From Chlamydia poikilotherma (GTDB lineage Bacteria; Chlamydiota; Chlamydiia; Chlamydiales; Chlamydiaceae): a stretch of DNA of 64,000 nucleotides. Under the pieces are notes generated by a model, which was not told the origin of the DNA, made no database searches, and saw nothing but the letters and a program-made list of their open reading frames with translations. A program made the translations under genes and the position numbers. The DNA lies in assembly GCF_900239975.1 (NCBI RefSeq), contig NZ_LS992154.1, positions 806,001 through 870,000 of the forward strand, read 5' to 3'. Of this stretch, positions 9,506 through 19,167 are shown one piece after another; within the stretch, counting starts at the first letter, position 1; every line of letters starts with the position of its first letter.

Positions 9506-10300
9506 ATGCAAAAATATTGGCTATTTTTCTTTTTTCTTCTTCCTCTAGCTATTCATAGTAGCGAAACTACACGTTATGTAGAGGTAAAATCCATTCATGA
9601 GATCGCAGGTGATATCCTTCATGATAGCAGTGACTTTTGGTTAATACTTGATCTCGATGACACTTTATTAGAAGGAGCCCAAGCGTTAACACAATCATTG
9701 TGGTTACAGAAAACAATAGAAGGATTCCAACAGTTAGGGCTTTCTGAATATGAAGCTTGGGAAACTACCTACCCTTACTGGGAAGAGTTTCAAAAAAAAG
9801 GATCTGTAAAAACTATAGAAAACGCTTTGCAAATTCTCATCACAAAGATCCACGAAAAAAAGAAAACACTTTTTGCTTATACGGAACGTAAGTTCTCTTC
9901 AAAAAATATCACTTTGCAACAATTGAAAAGCTTAAACCTAGAATTAGAGAGTACAGCTCCTACTATACCTACTCATTTACCAAAAGGGATTCTCTTTGCT
10001 TCAGGAGTGTTATTCGGAGAAGAACTACATAAAGGACCAGGACTGCAACTATTTCTAGATACTATAGAGGCTCATCCTGAAAAGATCATTTATATTGATA
10101 ATCATAAGGAAAACGTTTTGCGTATCGGTGAGTTATGCAAATTAAAAAACATTTCCTATCTAGGAATCACCTACAAAGCTCAGAAGTTCTTACCTCCCAT
10201 ATATATCCCTGAAATCTCTGAAGTTCAATATACATACTCTCAAAAACTCCTTAGCAACGAAGCTGCAGCTTTACTCTTAAGACATCAAATGACAGAGTAG
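9506..10300 (+). CDS. Secreted HAD-like protein of the chlamydial DUF2608 type (CT371-like)
   Basis: The 264-residue protein begins with an N-terminal signal-like segment (MQKYWLFFFFLLPLAIHSS). A haloacid-dehalogenase motif 1 follows, ILDLDDTLL (about residues 46-54), then a late motif, IIYIDNHKENV (about 192-202), resembling HAD motif 4. A phosphatase-like role outside the cytoplasm is inferred; the substrate is unknown. It begins 50 bases after aroDE on the same strand and occupies the same place as CT371 beside the aro genes as I remember it. Confidence 0.75.
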   Translation: MQKYWLFFFFLLPLAIHSSETTRYVEVKSIHEIAGDILHDSSDFWLILDLDDTLLEGAQALTQSLWLQKTIEGFQQLGLSEYEAWETTYPYWEEFQKKGSVKTIENALQILITKIHEKKKTLFAYTERKFSSKNITLQQLKSLNLELESTAPTIPTHLPKGILFASGVLFGEELHKGPGLQLFLDTIEAHPEKIIYIDNHKENVLRIGELCKLKNISYLGITYKAQKFLPPIYIPEISEVQYTYSQKLLSNEAAALLLRHQMTE

Positions 10301-10406
10301 TATTAAGATAATAATTCCTTAACTTCCACCAAAAATGATGGCATAAAAAAACTTCTTTTTTTTAGAGTCACAACAAAGAGCAGCGTATCTTTTCTTTTGG
10401 TAGTTC

Positions 10407-11756
10407 ATGGCGTCTTTTCGTTCTTCTCTATTAACCACTCTATGTGCTTACGGTACGTTGACGACGCCTGCTTATGGAATCGATCCAAACCATCCTGAGC
10501 ATCATCATCATAGATACTCTGAGAGACTAAAAAAAAGTAACGCTAAAGATTCTAATATCTCCTCCTTACCTGCAACATCAGAATCATCTGAAACCTTAGG
10601 CCAAGAACCTCGTCATCACATACTTACCCCTGTACGTAATGTCCTAGAAGATCACCCTTGCGATGAGGGGTTGTCAATCTCAAAATTATTGCACTCGATA
10701 GAAAAAGAGACTAACTCTCAGATATCTGTGGATTTTACCATACTCCCTCAATGGTTTTATCCTAAAAAAGGTCCCCTAGCAGCAATCGATGAGAAGCAGC
10801 CGACTTGGCAATTTTATATGAGTCCTAGTATCTCTTGGCAGTTATACAATAGCCCTACAGCAGGGGTAGGGAGTATTGATTTCTCCTATACATTAATACG
10901 TTATTGGAGAAACAACGCGCAAAATGCCAACAATGCTACAGGCATCGCCGGCGGGATCAATGATTATAGCTCTCGAGCAAACACATTATCACAACTTACA
11001 TTCTCTCAGACATTCCCTGGAGAAATGCTTACCGTTTCGTTAGGCCAATACAGCTTATATTCTATAGATGGAACTTTATACGATAACGATCAGCAATCTG
11101 GATTCATAAGCTATGCCCTATCACAAAATGCTAGCGCGACATATTCCTTAGGGAGTGTTGGTGCCTACGTACAATTTACACCTACACCTTCTATAAATAT
11201 CCAGGCTGGTTTTCAGGATGCCTACAATATTTTGGGCACCTCTTTTGATGTCTATAACCTCACAAGAAATCGATACAATTTCTATGGTTATTTCTCGTGG
11301 GCACCACAAAATTCTCTTGGTAGTGGGCAATATTCCGCATTAATCTATTCTACAAGAAAGGTTTCCCAACAACCTACTCAAACAACAGGATGGTCATTGA
11401 ACTTCGGTCAACACCTCGGAGAAAAACTCTATGTATTTGGAAGATGGAATGGGGCCACAGGAACAGCAGTAAATCTTAATCGTTCGTATGTTTTTGGATT
11501 AGCGTCAGCAAATCCAATAAATCGTAATTCTCAAGATCTTTTTGGAGCCGCTTGCTCGATGAGTAAAGTGAATCCTAAAGTCGTTACGGAAAGAAAAATT
11601 CGCAAATATGAAACTGTAATAGAAACATTTGCAACTATAGGATTTGGACCTCATATTTCTCTAACTCCAGACCTACAAATTTATATTCATCCAGCACGAA
11701 GACCTGATAAACGTTCTGCGAAAGTTTACGGTGTTCGGGCTAACTTTTCTACCTAA
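10407..11756 (+). CDS. aaxA: Outer-membrane porin AaxA (OprB-like) of the arginine system
   Basis: 449-residue protein with a signal peptide (residues 1-24, ending TPAYG) and a mature part beginning with a His-rich stretch (HHHH at 32-35). The rest has the alternating aromatic/polar pattern of a beta barrel and an OprB-like C-terminal part. In C. pneumoniae, AaxA increases arginine entry across the outer membrane. It is 39 bases ahead of aaxB and makes an operon with aaxB and aaxC. The start at 10407 is the only ATG giving the full signal peptide. Confidence 0.9.
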   Translation: MASFRSSLLTTLCAYGTLTTPAYGIDPNHPEHHHHRYSERLKKSNAKDSNISSLPATSESSETLGQEPRHHILTPVRNVLEDHPCDEGLSISKLLHSIEKETNSQISVDFTILPQWFYPKKGPLAAIDEKQPTWQFYMSPSISWQLYNSPTAGVGSIDFSYTLIRYWRNNAQNANNATGIAGGINDYSSRANTLSQLTFSQTFPGEMLTVSLGQYSLYSIDGTLYDNDQQSGFISYALSQNASATYSLGSVGAYVQFTPTPSINIQAGFQDAYNILGTSFDVYNLTRNRYNFYGYFSWAPQNSLGSGQYSALIYSTRKVSQQPTQTTGWSLNFGQHLGEKLYVFGRWNGATGTAVNLNRSYVFGLASANPINRNSQDLFGAACSMSKVNPKVVTERKIRKYETVIETFATIGFGPHISLTPDLQIYIHPARRPDKRSAKVYGVRANFST

Positions 11757-11795
11757 TCCCACAACTTCATTATCTACATTTTTAGGAGTTTACAC

Positions 11796-12383
11796 ATGCC
11801 TTACGGGACACGTTACCCAACATTAGCTTTCCATACGGGAGGAGTAGGAGAATCCGATGACGGAATGCCTCCTCAACCTTTCGAAACTTTCTGCTATGAC
11901 TCCGCTCTTTTACAAGCCAAAGTCGAAAATTTTAATATCGTTCCCTATACATCTGTACTACCTAAAGAACTTTTCGGGAATATTGTTCCCGTAGATCAAT
12001 GTGTTAAATTCTTCAAACATGGTGCTGTTTTAGAAGTGATTATGGCTGGACGCGGGGCCGCGACAATAGATGGCACTCATGCAATTGCTACAGGTGTTGG
12101 CATCTGCTGGGGACAGGACAAAAATGGTGAGCTTATCGGTGGCTGGGCCGCAGAATATGTAGAGTTTTTCCCTACATGGATCAATGATGAGATCGCAGAA
12201 TCACATGCAAAAATGTGGTTAAAAAAATCTCTACAACATGAACTAGACCTTCGCTCCATTGTCAAACATAGTGAATTTCAATACTTCCATAACTACATCA
12301 ATATTAAGCAAAAGTACGGTTTCTCATTAACTGCATTAGGGTTTCTCAACTTTGAAAATGCCGATCCGGCAACAATTAGGTAA
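11796..12383 (+). CDS. aaxB: Pyruvoyl-dependent arginine decarboxylase AaxB
   Basis: Decarboxylates arginine to agmatine, consuming a proton. The 195-residue proenzyme has the self-cleavage site in [14 protein letters not shown]: cleavage between Thr52 and Ser53 gives the beta chain and the pyruvoyl-capped alpha chain. Gly115 (in ELIGGW) and Trp128 (in FPTWIN), positions I recall as mutated or replaced by a stop in inactive C. trachomatis alleles, are intact here, so the enzyme is probably active. A clear AGGAG lies 8 bases before the ATG. It is flanked by its porin and antiporter. Confidence 0.95.
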   Translation: MPYGTRYPTLAFHTGGVGESDDGMPPQPFETFCYDSALLQAKVENFNIVPYTSVLPKELFGNIVPVDQCVKFFKHGAVLEVIMAGRGAATIDGTHAIATGVGICWGQDKNGELIGGWAAEYVEFFPTWINDEIAESHAKMWLKKSLQHELDLRSIVKHSEFQYFHNYINIKQKYGFSLTALGFLNFENADPATIR

Positions 12384-12392
12384 GGAGAATTC

Positions 12393-13853
12393 ATGATTTC
12401 TAATGGGGGTAAAACGAGGAAAAATCTTGGCGCCATAGCTTTAGCAGGTATGGTAATTAGCTCCATGATTGGGGGAGGAATTTTTAGTCTTCCCCAAAAT
12501 ATGGCAGCATCCGCGGGAGCAGGAGCTATTATCTTAGCATGGATCCTGACAGGCGTAGGCATGTTTTTTATTGCCAATACTTTTAAAATTCTCTCATTAG
12601 TACGCCCTGATTTAACAACAGGGATCTACATGTACAGCCGAGAAGGATTTGGACCTTATGTGGGATTTACTATTGGTTGGGGGTATTGGCTATGCCAAAT
12701 CTTTGGTAACGTCGGTTATGCCGTCATGACCATGGATGCATTAAATTATTTCTTTCCTCCCCATTTTAAAGGGGGAAATACTATCCCTGCAATTATTGGA
12801 GGCTCTATCCTTATATGGGTTTTCAATTTCATAGTCCTTAAAGGAATCCGTCAGGCATCTTTCATCAATATTATTGGAACAGTATGTAAACTTGTTCCTC
12901 TTATTGTATTTATTGTTATCACAGCATTCCTTTTCAAACTTGCTATTTTCAAAACTGATTTTTGGGGGCATACAGCTACAAAAGCTCAACCGTTGTTAGG
13001 ATCAGTAACTAGCCAATTAAAAAGCACAATGTTAGTGACTTTATGGGCTTTCATTGGAATCGAAGGTGCTGTCGTTATGTCAGCACGTGCGAAAAACTCT
13101 AGTGCTGTTGGAAAAGCTACCCTACTAGGTTTTGTAGGATGCTTAACTGTTTATATACTTTTATCCATCCTACCTTTTGGCTCCCTATTTCAACATCAAC
13201 TTGCTGATATTGCTAATCCTTCAACTGCTGGAGTATTAGATATTCTCGTGGGGAAATGGGGTGAGGTCTTAATGAACATAGGTCTTCTTGTAGCCATACT
13301 CTCCAGTTGGTTATCTTGGACTATGATTGTTGCAGAAATTCCTTATTCTGCAGCAAAAAATGGTACGTTCCCAGAGATCTTCACAATAGAAAATGCTGCG
13401 CATTCTCCTAAAGTCTCGTTATATATAACGAGTGCTCTTATGCAAATCGCGATGCTTCTCGTATATTTTTCAACAAATGCATGGAATACGATGTTGAGCA
13501 TCACAGGAGTGATGGTTTTACCTGCCTATTTAGCAAGTGCCGCCTTTCTTTTTAAATTCAGCAAAGATAAAAAATATCCCAATAAAGGACCCATTAAATC
13601 TGCCACCGCAAAATACACAGGAATTTTCGGTGTTATTTATTCTATCTGGTTGATCTATGCTGGAGGTTTAAATTATCTATTTATGGCTATCATTCTCTTA
13701 GCCTTAGGTATTCCATTCTACATAGATGCTGGAAAGAAAGGTAAGAATGCGAAAACTTTTTTTGCAAAAAAAGAGGTTACAGAAATTACAATAATTGCTT
13801 TGTTGGCGTTATTAGCGATTTTCCTCTTTTCAACGGAAAAAATCCGTTTATAA
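12393..13853 (+). CDS. aaxC: Arginine/agmatine antiporter AaxC
   Basis: 486-residue APC-superfamily transporter with about 12 hydrophobic helices. TM1 contains the substrate-binding [15 protein letters not shown] unwound motif typical of AdiC/ApcT-like exchangers. It would swap host arginine for the agmatine made by AaxB and may deplete arginine used by host nitric oxide synthase; this is known for the C. pneumoniae system and inferred here. AAGGAG precedes the ATG by 6 bases, 9 bases after the aaxB stop. A hairpin terminator follows. Confidence 0.93.
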   Translation: MISNGGKTRKNLGAIALAGMVISSMIGGGIFSLPQNMAASAGAGAIILAWILTGVGMFFIANTFKILSLVRPDLTTGIYMYSREGFGPYVGFTIGWGYWLCQIFGNVGYAVMTMDALNYFFPPHFKGGNTIPAIIGGSILIWVFNFIVLKGIRQASFINIIGTVCKLVPLIVFIVITAFLFKLAIFKTDFWGHTATKAQPLLGSVTSQLKSTMLVTLWAFIGIEGAVVMSARAKNSSAVGKATLLGFVGCLTVYILLSILPFGSLFQHQLADIANPSTAGVLDILVGKWGEVLMNIGLLVAILSSWLSWTMIVAEIPYSAAKNGTFPEIFTIENAAHSPKVSLYITSALMQIAMLLVYFSTNAWNTMLSITGVMVLPAYLASAAFLFKFSKDKKYPNKGPIKSATAKYTGIFGVIYSIWLIYAGGLNYLFMAIILLALGIPFYIDAGKKGKNAKTFFAKKEVTEITIIALLALLAIFLFSTEKIRL

Positions 13854-13873
13854 TGATCCCAATCACCCTTTGG

Positions 13874-13902
13874 GAGAAGCCTTCGGGCTTCTCTCATTTT
13901 TT
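13874..13902 (+). terminator. Rho-independent terminator of the aax operon
   Basis: GAGAAGCC (13874-13881), loop TTCG, GGCTTCTC (13886-13893), then TCATTTTTTC. Eight perfect base pairs capped by a stable UUCG tetraloop and followed by a T tract, 20 bases after the aaxC stop. Confidence 0.9.
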
Positions 13903-14023
13903 CTTTAGTTCTCCTTTATTTTCTTCTACATTCCCCTCTGTTATTTAATACATTATTTGCTTATCCTCAGAAGTAGATATAGAGACAAATTCTTATTAAG
14001 ATCGTAGATTTCAAGGTAAACGT

Positions 14024-15064
14024 ATGCGTATAGCAGTTTTAGGAGCAGGTTATGCTGGGCTTTCTGTAACTTGGCATTTGCTACTACACTCTCAGGGAAC
14101 AGCAACAATAGATCTTTTCGATCCCGTTCCTCTAGGTCATGGCGCATCAGGATTATCTTCAGGTCTCCTTCATGGTTTTACTGGGAAAAAAGCTAGTAAA
14201 CCTCCACTTGCGGATTTAGGAATTACCTCTACTCACGGATTAATCACAGAAGCTAGCAAAGCATTGAATATTCCTATTGTTCTTTCTCGAGGAATAATCC
14301 GCCCAGCCATAGACGACCAACAGGCGGAAATTTTTATGAAACGCGTTGAAGAATTCCCTAATGAATTAGAATGGTGGGAAAAAGCACGTTGTGAAATGAC
14401 AGTTCCGGGTATAGTTGCTAATCTTGGTGCTCTATTCATAAAGAACGGCGTAACTATAAATAATAACGCCTATATCAATGGTCTTTGGGATGCTTGTGCT
14501 AATCTTGGCACACAGTTTTATGACGAGCTTATAGAAAATATTGAAGATATTGAAGAGTTTTACGATCACATTATTGTAACTCCAGGAGCTAATGCTCATG
14601 TTCTCCCCGAATTAGAGAAACTTCCTCTATCTAATGTAAAAGGTCAGCTTATAGAAATTTCTTGGCCTGAAGACCTAGCAATGCCACAATTTAGCATCAA
14701 TGCACATAAATATATGGTGGCAAACACAGAAAATAATACCTGCATTTTAGGAGCAACTTTCGAACACAATCAGACTGAACCTGTTACTGACGAAACTAGT
14801 GCTTATAATGAAATTATGCCTCCTATTCTTTCGTTATTTCCTGCTCTTAAAGAAGCAAAGATCCTCAACTATTATGCAGGAACGCGTTCGTCAAGTTCTA
14901 CTCGCCTACCTTTAATTAGTAGAATAAAAGAAAACCTTTGGTTCCTAGGAGGCCTAGGATCCAAAGGTCTACTTTATCACGGTCTTACCGGAGATATGCT
15001 CGCTCAAGCTGTATTAAAACAATCTACAGCCTACGTAGCTAAAGAGTTTCTATTCACTCTTTAA
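14024..15064 (+). CDS. FAD-dependent amino-acid oxidase-like protein (DadA/CT375-like)
   Basis: 346 residues. The FAD-binding Rossmann motif lies at the N-terminus (VLGAGYAGLSVTW) with an acidic residue ending the second strand (IDLFDP). The late GTRSSSSTRLPLIS and FLGGLGSKGLLYHGL blocks match the DAO superfamily C-terminal FAD contacts. It is often labelled D-amino-acid dehydrogenase in chlamydial genomes, but the substrate is not shown by the sequence and MnmC-like or glycine-oxidase-like roles are possible. It has its own 170-base upstream gap after the aax terminator and converges with the next gene, overlapping it by 11 bases. Confidence 0.75.
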   Translation: MRIAVLGAGYAGLSVTWHLLLHSQGTATIDLFDPVPLGHGASGLSSGLLHGFTGKKASKPPLADLGITSTHGLITEASKALNIPIVLSRGIIRPAIDDQQAEIFMKRVEEFPNELEWWEKARCEMTVPGIVANLGALFIKNGVTINNNAYINGLWDACANLGTQFYDELIENIEDIEEFYDHIIVTPGANAHVLPELEKLPLSNVKGQLIEISWPEDLAMPQFSINAHKYMVANTENNTCILGATFEHNQTEPVTDETSAYNEIMPPILSLFPALKEAKILNYYAGTRSSSSTRLPLISRIKENLWFLGGLGSKGLLYHGLTGDMLAQAVLKQSTAYVAKEFLFTL

Positions 15065-15878
15065 TTAATTTTTCTTTCGAGATCTGCTTCTCTAAATAAA
15101 AATCAAAAGAGAAATTAAAGAAAAAGGAAACTGCAGGTGTAAGGATTAATGCTATTGGCATAATCAATACCAAGACTTCCATCAAAAATGATCCTGTATT
15201 CATATCTGATAAACAAACTAAATGCGACATCAAATAAAACGAATCTAAAGCTAACCAGCTACACAAAGCTAAAGGTATTGCTGCTATGATAAATCCAATA
15301 AATTGATTTAAGATATTCCCCTGGAAACAACGAAGTAAGTGCATATAGTCAATGCTATCATGATCACTCAAAGCAGGTATGCAGAAAAATAGAGATACGA
15401 AAGCACCTAGAAATAGCAAGATCAAAGTTGTTGCTGAAAGGTAAGGAATAAAAATTAGCAGGGTATGGAAGAACTTACCAATCCAAGGTAAAGAGCTTAG
15501 AAATACTGAAAGTAAAATTATCGTGCTCACTACAACCATAGCTATAAAAAACGGCATGGACACAAGTAGTGATAACCAAAGCGATTTCCAATTCTTATGA
15601 AATGCTGAAATGATTTTACCCTCATTTCCCACAGATTCTTGTTTTAAAAGTGCCTGTACAATTACAGCAGAAGCACAAACAATACTGAAAGAAGAGAAAA
15701 AAGCTCCCAGTCCTAACGTTGATAACGAAAAACTAAGAACAAACTGTGAACATAGTTTTAAAAATATGGCAAAAACAAAACCAAAACAGCACAAACTAGA
15801 AAAAATAAAAAGAAATCGCTGTTTATTAAAGATCTTTTTAAAAGCATTTTGACTTAATACATCAAAAGATTGAGTCAT
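15054..15878 (-). CDS. Chlamydial polytopic membrane protein, function unknown
   Basis: 274 residues with about six hydrophobic segments: near 20-43, 52-77, 100-130, 135-165, 190-215 and 228-258. Charged residues are concentrated at both ends (N-terminal SQNAFKKIFNKQRF; C-terminal EKQISKEKLIKE). I do not recognise a named family. It lies downstream of mdh on the same strand with a 22-base gap, so it is probably cotranscribed with mdh. It converges on the oxidase-like gene with an 11-base overlap. Confidence 0.65.
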   Translation of the reverse strand: MTQSFDVLSQNAFKKIFNKQRFLFIFSSLCCFGFVFAIFLKLCSQFVLSFSLSTLGLGAFFSSFSIVCASAVIVQALLKQESVGNEGKIISAFHKNWKSLWLSLLVSMPFFIAMVVVSTIILLSVFLSSLPWIGKFFHTLLIFIPYLSATTLILLFLGAFVSLFFCIPALSDHDSIDYMHLLRCFQGNILNQFIGFIIAAIPLALCSWLALDSFYLMSHLVCLSDMNTGSFLMEVLVLIMPIALILTPAVSFFFNFSFDFYLEKQISKEKLIKE

Positions 15879-15900
15879 AAATCACCCCCACTAACTTGCG

Positions 15901-16887
15901 CTATAACAAAGAGACATTGGCTTTTTCCTGAGAAATTTCATCCAAGGATATTTGAATCTTATTTTTTATAAAGGCATCCCAAGATAATCCAGGAACAATC
16001 TCGTAATCCCCAGAGGGCAACATACGACATGGGAAACCAAAAATTAAATCTTCAGGAATACCGTAAGGATTATAATCAGAACATACTCCAGTAGAGAACC
16101 ACTCCCCATCTTTAGGAAGAAAAATAGAGCGTGCAGCTTCAGCTAAAGCACGAGCAGCAGATCCCGCGGAAGACTTTCCACGAGCTTCAATCACAGCACT
16201 TCCTCGATTTTGAATAGAGGGCAGCATGATGTTTTCAAGCCAATCACGATCGCTTATAACCTCTACAGCAGGTTTGCCTGAAATCAATGCCTGAGTGAAA
16301 TCAGGAACTTGTTTTGCGGAATGATTCCCCCAAATAACAACATGAGTCACTTCATCCAAAGGTACTTCCGCACGATGTGCTAACATCGTATGCATACGAT
16401 TTTGGTCCAAACGAAGCATAGAATGAAAATTCCTTCTATTCAATTTTGGAGCCTGATTCATAGCGATCCAGCAATTGGTATTTACAGGATTGCCGACGAC
16501 CAAAATCTTTGCATCTCGTTTAGCAGAAGTGTTTAGCACTGAACCTTGAAGAGAAAAAATTTCTCCATTACGTTTTAAAAGATCCGAACGTTCCATTCCA
16601 GGACCTCGGGGTACTGCTCCTATTAGAAAAGCCGCATCAATACCATCAAAAGCATCTTCCAAAGAAGTTGTGACACGTAGAGATTGTAAAAGAGGATAAG
16701 CGCAATCATCGAGTTCCATACGCACACCGGAAAGCACTCTTTCTAAGCCTGGGAGGTCATACACACGTAGATCGATGCCACAATCATTACCAAAAACATC
16801 ACCATGAGCTAGAGCAAATAAAAAACTATAGGCGATTTGCCCTGTTCCACCCGTCACAGCAACACTAACCGTACGTGTTAGTTTCAT
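15901..16887 (-). CDS. mdh: Malate dehydrogenase
   Basis: NAD-dependent malate/oxaloacetate interconversion in the partial chlamydial TCA cycle. 328 residues of the cytosolic/Thermus-like MDH group: N-terminal [18 protein letters not shown], substrate Arg in [14 protein letters not shown], the NPVNTNCW motif and the catalytic His in [14 protein letters not shown]. The longest frame starts at GTG 16893, but GGGAGG is well spaced only for the ATG at 16887, so I use that start. Confidence 0.95.
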   Translation of the reverse strand: MKLTRTVSVAVTGGTGQIAYSFLFALAHGDVFGNDCGIDLRVYDLPGLERVLSGVRMELDDCAYPLLQSLRVTTSLEDAFDGIDAAFLIGAVPRGPGMERSDLLKRNGEIFSLQGSVLNTSAKRDAKILVVGNPVNTNCWIAMNQAPKLNRRNFHSMLRLDQNRMHTMLAHRAEVPLDEVTHVVIWGNHSAKQVPDFTQALISGKPAVEVISDRDWLENIMLPSIQNRGSAVIEARGKSSAGSAARALAEAARSIFLPKDGEWFSTGVCSDYNPYGIPEDLIFGFPCRMLPSGDYEIVPGLSWDAFIKNKIQISLDEISQEKANVSLL

Positions 16888-17255
16888 AATCACGCCTCCC
16901 TAAAAAAAATCACTATAATCTTTAAATAAAAACAAAATCAAGCGCGTCTATTTTTCGATAGCTAAAGAAAGAAAATCCCCCAGCTAAAACCGTGTTAAGA
17001 GGCGAAATACATAAAAGCGCTTGGCTCTTATCCACAATACTCCGCATCTGAATTCTATACCAAGACTTATGCTTTACTAACGTTTCTGTCAAACCATAGT
17101 TCCCATCCCAAACTCTTATAAAAGATAGGAATGTCCGAGTAAAAAACAAATTAGAAAAATCTCAAAAAAATATTCGTGTATGAAAAAAGACGAGGGGAGG
17201 CATTACTGCTTCTTAAAAACAGTTGTAAATTAAAAAAATGACAATGAAGAAGGGC
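16888..17255. other. Gap between mdh and ltuA with no convincing gene
   Basis: 368 bases. On the minus strand a 75-codon open frame (16922-17149) begins with TTG and lacks a ribosome-binding site; its first ATG leaves only 41 codons. Its end, GFSFFSYRKI, faintly recalls the LtuA end GAVFYRI. I do not call it a gene. The rest is AT-rich with no clear hairpin or tRNA. Confidence 0.5.
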
Positions 17256-17399
17256 TTAAAAGGCTATACGGTAGAAAACGGCTCCTCGAGCTCCTACCCA
17301 AACCCCCGTACCAGATTTGATGACCTGCTCTCCCTTACGAGTAGATAAAACACCGTGAATATCTAAAAATCCTGCTGAACGCACACGAATAAAAAACAT
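17256..17399 (-). CDS. ltuA: Late transcription unit A protein LtuA
   Basis: Short 47-residue protein beginning [16 protein letters not shown] and ending GAVFYRIAF, followed by TAA at 17256-17258. I recognise it as the chlamydial late gene ltuA, expressed when reticulate bodies convert to elementary bodies; biochemical role unknown. It lies between mdh and pgi as in C. trachomatis (CT376-CT377-CT378). A -10 sequence is found 36 bases upstream of the ATG. It is basic (seven Arg or Lys in 47 residues), which would fit nucleic-acid contact, but that is only inference. Confidence 0.9.
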   Translation of the reverse strand: MFFIRVRSAGFLDIHGVLSTRKGEQVIKSGTGVWVGARGAVFYRIAF

Positions 17400-17435
17400 A
17401 GCGTTTCATCCATCGCTTAGAAAATGAAAGCACTA

Positions 17436-17441
17436 ATTATA
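17436..17441 (-). promoter_or_regulatory. -10 element of the ltuA promoter
   Basis: Perfect TATAAT on the minus strand, 36 bases before the ltuA ATG. At 17-18 bases further upstream the sequence is AT-rich but only weakly like TTGACA. A strong -10 with a poor -35 would suit a supercoiling- or activator-dependent late promoter. Confidence 0.55.
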
Positions 17442-17495
17442 CCATAAAAACTATTAAAATATTCAGGAAAAACGATTCTTATCTCCCTGAAATTC

Positions 17496-19094
17496 CTAGA
17501 TCTGGTCACTTTTATTTTTAGTATCATTAAAAAGTCTTAACAATACTTCTGCTTCAAGAAGGGTTCCTTCTTTGCCATGCCCTTGCATAATCTGCAGAAC
17601 CTGATTTGCCAGGTCTTTCCCCAGGGTAACTCCTTCCTGGTCGAAGGAGTTAATTCCCCAGCAAAAGCCCTGAAAGACTATTTTATGTTCATAGAAGGCT
17701 AAAAGTCCTCCCATAGTGTAGGGAGTGAGTCTCTCAGACACAAGAATAGAGGAGGGACGATTTCCTCTAAAATTTTTATTCGGATTAGTATCTCCCCTTC
17801 CTTTTGCTAACGCTATAGACTGAGCTACCATATTAGCAAAAAGCTTTTGAGAAGAACTAGATCCAGCTATAACTATATCCTTTCCCCTTTGATTCTCAAG
17901 AAAACCAATGAATTCCACAGGAACAATATCACTACCTTGATGAAGACATTGGAAAAACGAGTGTTGGCTATTTGTTCCTATCTCACCCCAAATAATCGGA
18001 CTTGTGGAAAAGCTTATTATCTCTCCATTCTGAGCAACACTCTTCCCATTAGATTCCATACCGCATTGCTGTAAATGGGCGGGAAAATATTCTAATCCTG
18101 TAGCATAAGGAACCACAACAGAAGTAGGATAACGTAAAAAATTACGATTCCAGATACCTAACATTGCTGATAATAAAGGGAGATTCTCATTCATACGAGG
18201 TTCTAAAGCTGCCAAATCCATAGCCGCAGCTCCTTCAAGGAGCTGTAAAAACGTATCAAAGCCATAGGCAAAGCCTAAAACAACTCCACCAACCATAGAT
18301 GTGGAAGAATAGCGTCCCCCGATACTATCCCAAATATGGAAAACTTCAAGATATTTATCCGTATCATCCATAGGACTACCCTCACAGGTAACAGCAATGA
18401 AATGTTCTCTGAAACTCAATCCTTGTTTTAAGAAATGATCTGCTAGTAATTCTTCATTAACAGCAGTCTCTAATGTAGTTCCTGATTTCGATACAGTAAC
18501 AACCAAAGTCTTTCGGCAATCTATCTCTTGTAAAACTTCTGCAGCATTGTCGGGATCTACATTAGAGACGAAATATACTCTCTTATCTGATAGACAACAG
18601 CCTTTTAAAGCACAATGTAAAGCTTTAGGTCCAAGTTCAGAACCTCCTATTCCAATTTGTACAATAGTTGTAAAAGCATCCCTATATTTATTAAGAAAAT
18701 CTTTTAAACGTTGCGCTTCGATTTTTGATCTTAAAGAAATATCCTCGGCATTACCTTTTAAAGAGATTTCTTTAACCCATGCACGTGTCGCAGTATGTAA
18801 AGCAGGTCGAGATTCACTAGGAAAATTATCGATATAGTTAACAACTTCTCCATTTTGCATTGCCTGCATAGATTCGATAAGACCACGTTCAGAAGCTAAA
18901 TCCGTTAACGCAGATAAAATACCCTCATCGATACGTTCCGTAGCGTAACTTAGTGTAAAGCCTTCTACAGACAAGGAAAATCTTTCTATACGCTCTTTAG
19001 AAATCACTCCGGGGATTGTCAAATCTATAGGCGCCACAGCTAAATCTTGTAATATCTTTGTTGAGGAGCTCTCTAAAAAGCCTTTTCTATCCAT
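17496..19094 (-). CDS. pgi: Glucose-6-phosphate isomerase
   Basis: Interconverts glucose-6-phosphate and fructose-6-phosphate. 532 residues with the N-terminal alpha/beta domain carrying IGIGGSELGPKAL, the signature GGRYSSTSMVGGVVLGFAYG (catalytic Arg region) and the C-terminal FDQEGVTLGKDLANQVL with the catalytic Lys. Length is normal. Chlamydia starts glycolysis from imported glucose-6-phosphate, so this enzyme is at the entry point. It is divergent from xerD with a 73-base gap to the xerD ATG. Confidence 0.97.
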   Translation of the reverse strand: MDRKGFLESSSTKILQDLAVAPIDLTIPGVISKERIERFSLSVEGFTLSYATERIDEGILSALTDLASERGLIESMQAMQNGEVVNYIDNFPSESRPALHTATRAWVKEISLKGNAEDISLRSKIEAQRLKDFLNKYRDAFTTIVQIGIGGSELGPKALHCALKGCCLSDKRVYFVSNVDPDNAAEVLQEIDCRKTLVVTVSKSGTTLETAVNEELLADHFLKQGLSFREHFIAVTCEGSPMDDTDKYLEVFHIWDSIGGRYSSTSMVGGVVLGFAYGFDTFLQLLEGAAAMDLAALEPRMNENLPLLSAMLGIWNRNFLRYPTSVVVPYATGLEYFPAHLQQCGMESNGKSVAQNGEIISFSTSPIIWGEIGTNSQHSFFQCLHQGSDIVPVEFIGFLENQRGKDIVIAGSSSSQKLFANMVAQSIALAKGRGDTNPNKNFRGNRPSSILVSERLTPYTMGGLLAFYEHKIVFQGFCWGINSFDQEGVTLGKDLANQVLQIMQGHGKEGTLLEAEVLLRLFNDTKNKSDQI

Positions 19095-19167
19095 CGTCTA
19101 CCTCGTCCTAGCTTAAAAACTATCTAAATATCTATACTCAAAACTATACCAGCCGAAGTTGGATTTT

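Noticed and set aside
16922..17149. 75-codon minus-strand frame between mdh and ltuA, with a faint LtuA-like ending
   Set aside because: It begins at a TTG, lacks a ribosome-binding site, and its only ATG is at codon 35. The resemblance to LtuA is too weak to call.
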